Origin: Maratus speciosus
Taxonomy: Eukaryota > Arthropoda > Arachnida > Araneae > Salticidae
Length of the DNA: 64,000 nucleotides
NCBI GenBank assembly: GCA_963932465.1
Contig: OZ010792.1
Span: 511,423,100-511,487,099, forward strand
Reading direction: 5' to 3'
This document shows positions 63,680 through 64,000 of the stretch, in pieces; positions within the stretch are counted from its first letter, which is position 1; each line of letters starts with the position of its first letter. The translations under genes were made by a program, and so were the position numbers. Under the pieces are notes generated by a model. It made no database searches. It had not been told where the DNA came from and saw only the letters and a list, made by a program, of their open reading frames with translations.

Positions 63680-64000
63680 AAACAATGGACTTTACCCACG
63701 AATGGCAACAGCCACGCCTTTTCGGGGGAAAAAAAGCAGTGTTAAAATGTTCTTCACGCTTATTGGTGTTTTTCTTCTGTTTACCCGCGGCTGACATCAC
63801 GTGGGCAAAGCCCGTTCTGCCGCGGTGCTTTACGCGTATGTTTTTTTACAGACCGCTGGAGTCACGTGATACTCAAATTCACCAATGCAGTTTAGGGCTC
63901 CTATAATACAGGCTGAATCGTCAAGCATTTTGTTTCCCACTTTGACCAATGAGCGCTTGTTGCCCACGCGACGTGGCCAATCATTCTTCTCGTACCGGCA
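63680..64000 (-). promoter_or_regulatory. CpG-richer putative promoter / untranslated first exon of AK2
   Basis: Base composition shifts abruptly towards G+C and CpG. Two CACGTG palindromes (63798-63803 and 63863-63868) and three CCAAT boxes (63882, 63946, 63977) lie within 190 bp. Minus-strand GTAAAG and GTAAAC donor-like sites follow GTGG and GCGG at about 63695 and 63785, and could end a non-coding exon 1 that splices to 59085. The window ends here, so the transcription start is not fixed. Confidence 0.45.

Noticed and set aside
63685..63906. 73-codon + strand frame at the right end
   Set aside because: Lies in the CpG-rich putative promoter patch, where longer open frames are expected by composition; no recognisable domain.

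Overview
This 64-kb window is animal nuclear DNA: strongly AT-rich, with long introns, GT-AG splice sites, homopolymer tracts and a dense layer of decayed DNA transposons. One host gene is clearly present. It is adenylate kinase 2 (AK2, the mitochondrial intermembrane-space isoform), on the minus strand, in five coding exons spread over 41.5 kb (59078 down to 17574). Joined, the exons give a full-length 249-residue protein with intact P-loop, AMP-binding and LID motifs. The AT-rich base composition, large introns, and tRNA-derived SINE, hAT, pogo/Tigger, piggyBac-like and mariner content suggest an arthropod, perhaps a chelicerate such as a spider. The lineage call is inference only.

Layout on the + strand. 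1-17.57 kb lies downstream of AK2 and holds only repeats: a 2-kb hAT-like element with a perfect 8-bp target duplication, a mariner foldback with two 466-bp arms, a decayed transposon, a 1.9-kb satellite of about 31-bp monomers in a 250-bp higher-order pattern, an unknown pseudogene split by a pogo-type element, and three perfect palindromes. 17.57-59.08 kb is AK2. Intron 4 (17799-24751) carries copia and Tigger remnants. Intron 3 (24920-32493) carries a second minisatellite array, a pogo-like element and two tRNA-derived SINEs. Intron 2 (32685-44300) carries a piggyBac-like MITE, an AT-rich inverted-repeat block and a nest of elements inside elements. Intron 1 (44347-58958) is a mosaic of MITEs, minisatellites, an LTR-element primer-binding site and a short proline-rich open frame. 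59.09-63.6 kb is probably a 5'-UTR intron. The last 300 bases are CpG-richer, with two CACGTG boxes and three CCAAT boxes, and look like a promoter.

No second intact gene, rRNA, CRISPR array or functional tRNA was found. Most open frames longer than 60 codons are repeats read in frame. The observations most worth a second look are a 1.6-kb element with perfect 27-bp inverted ends and a perfect 27-bp flanking duplication (60.4-62.0 kb), the dispersed 31-bp satellite family, the four-level insertion nest at 38.9-42.6 kb, and the symmetrical mariner foldback. All coordinates and repeat comparisons were made by eye.
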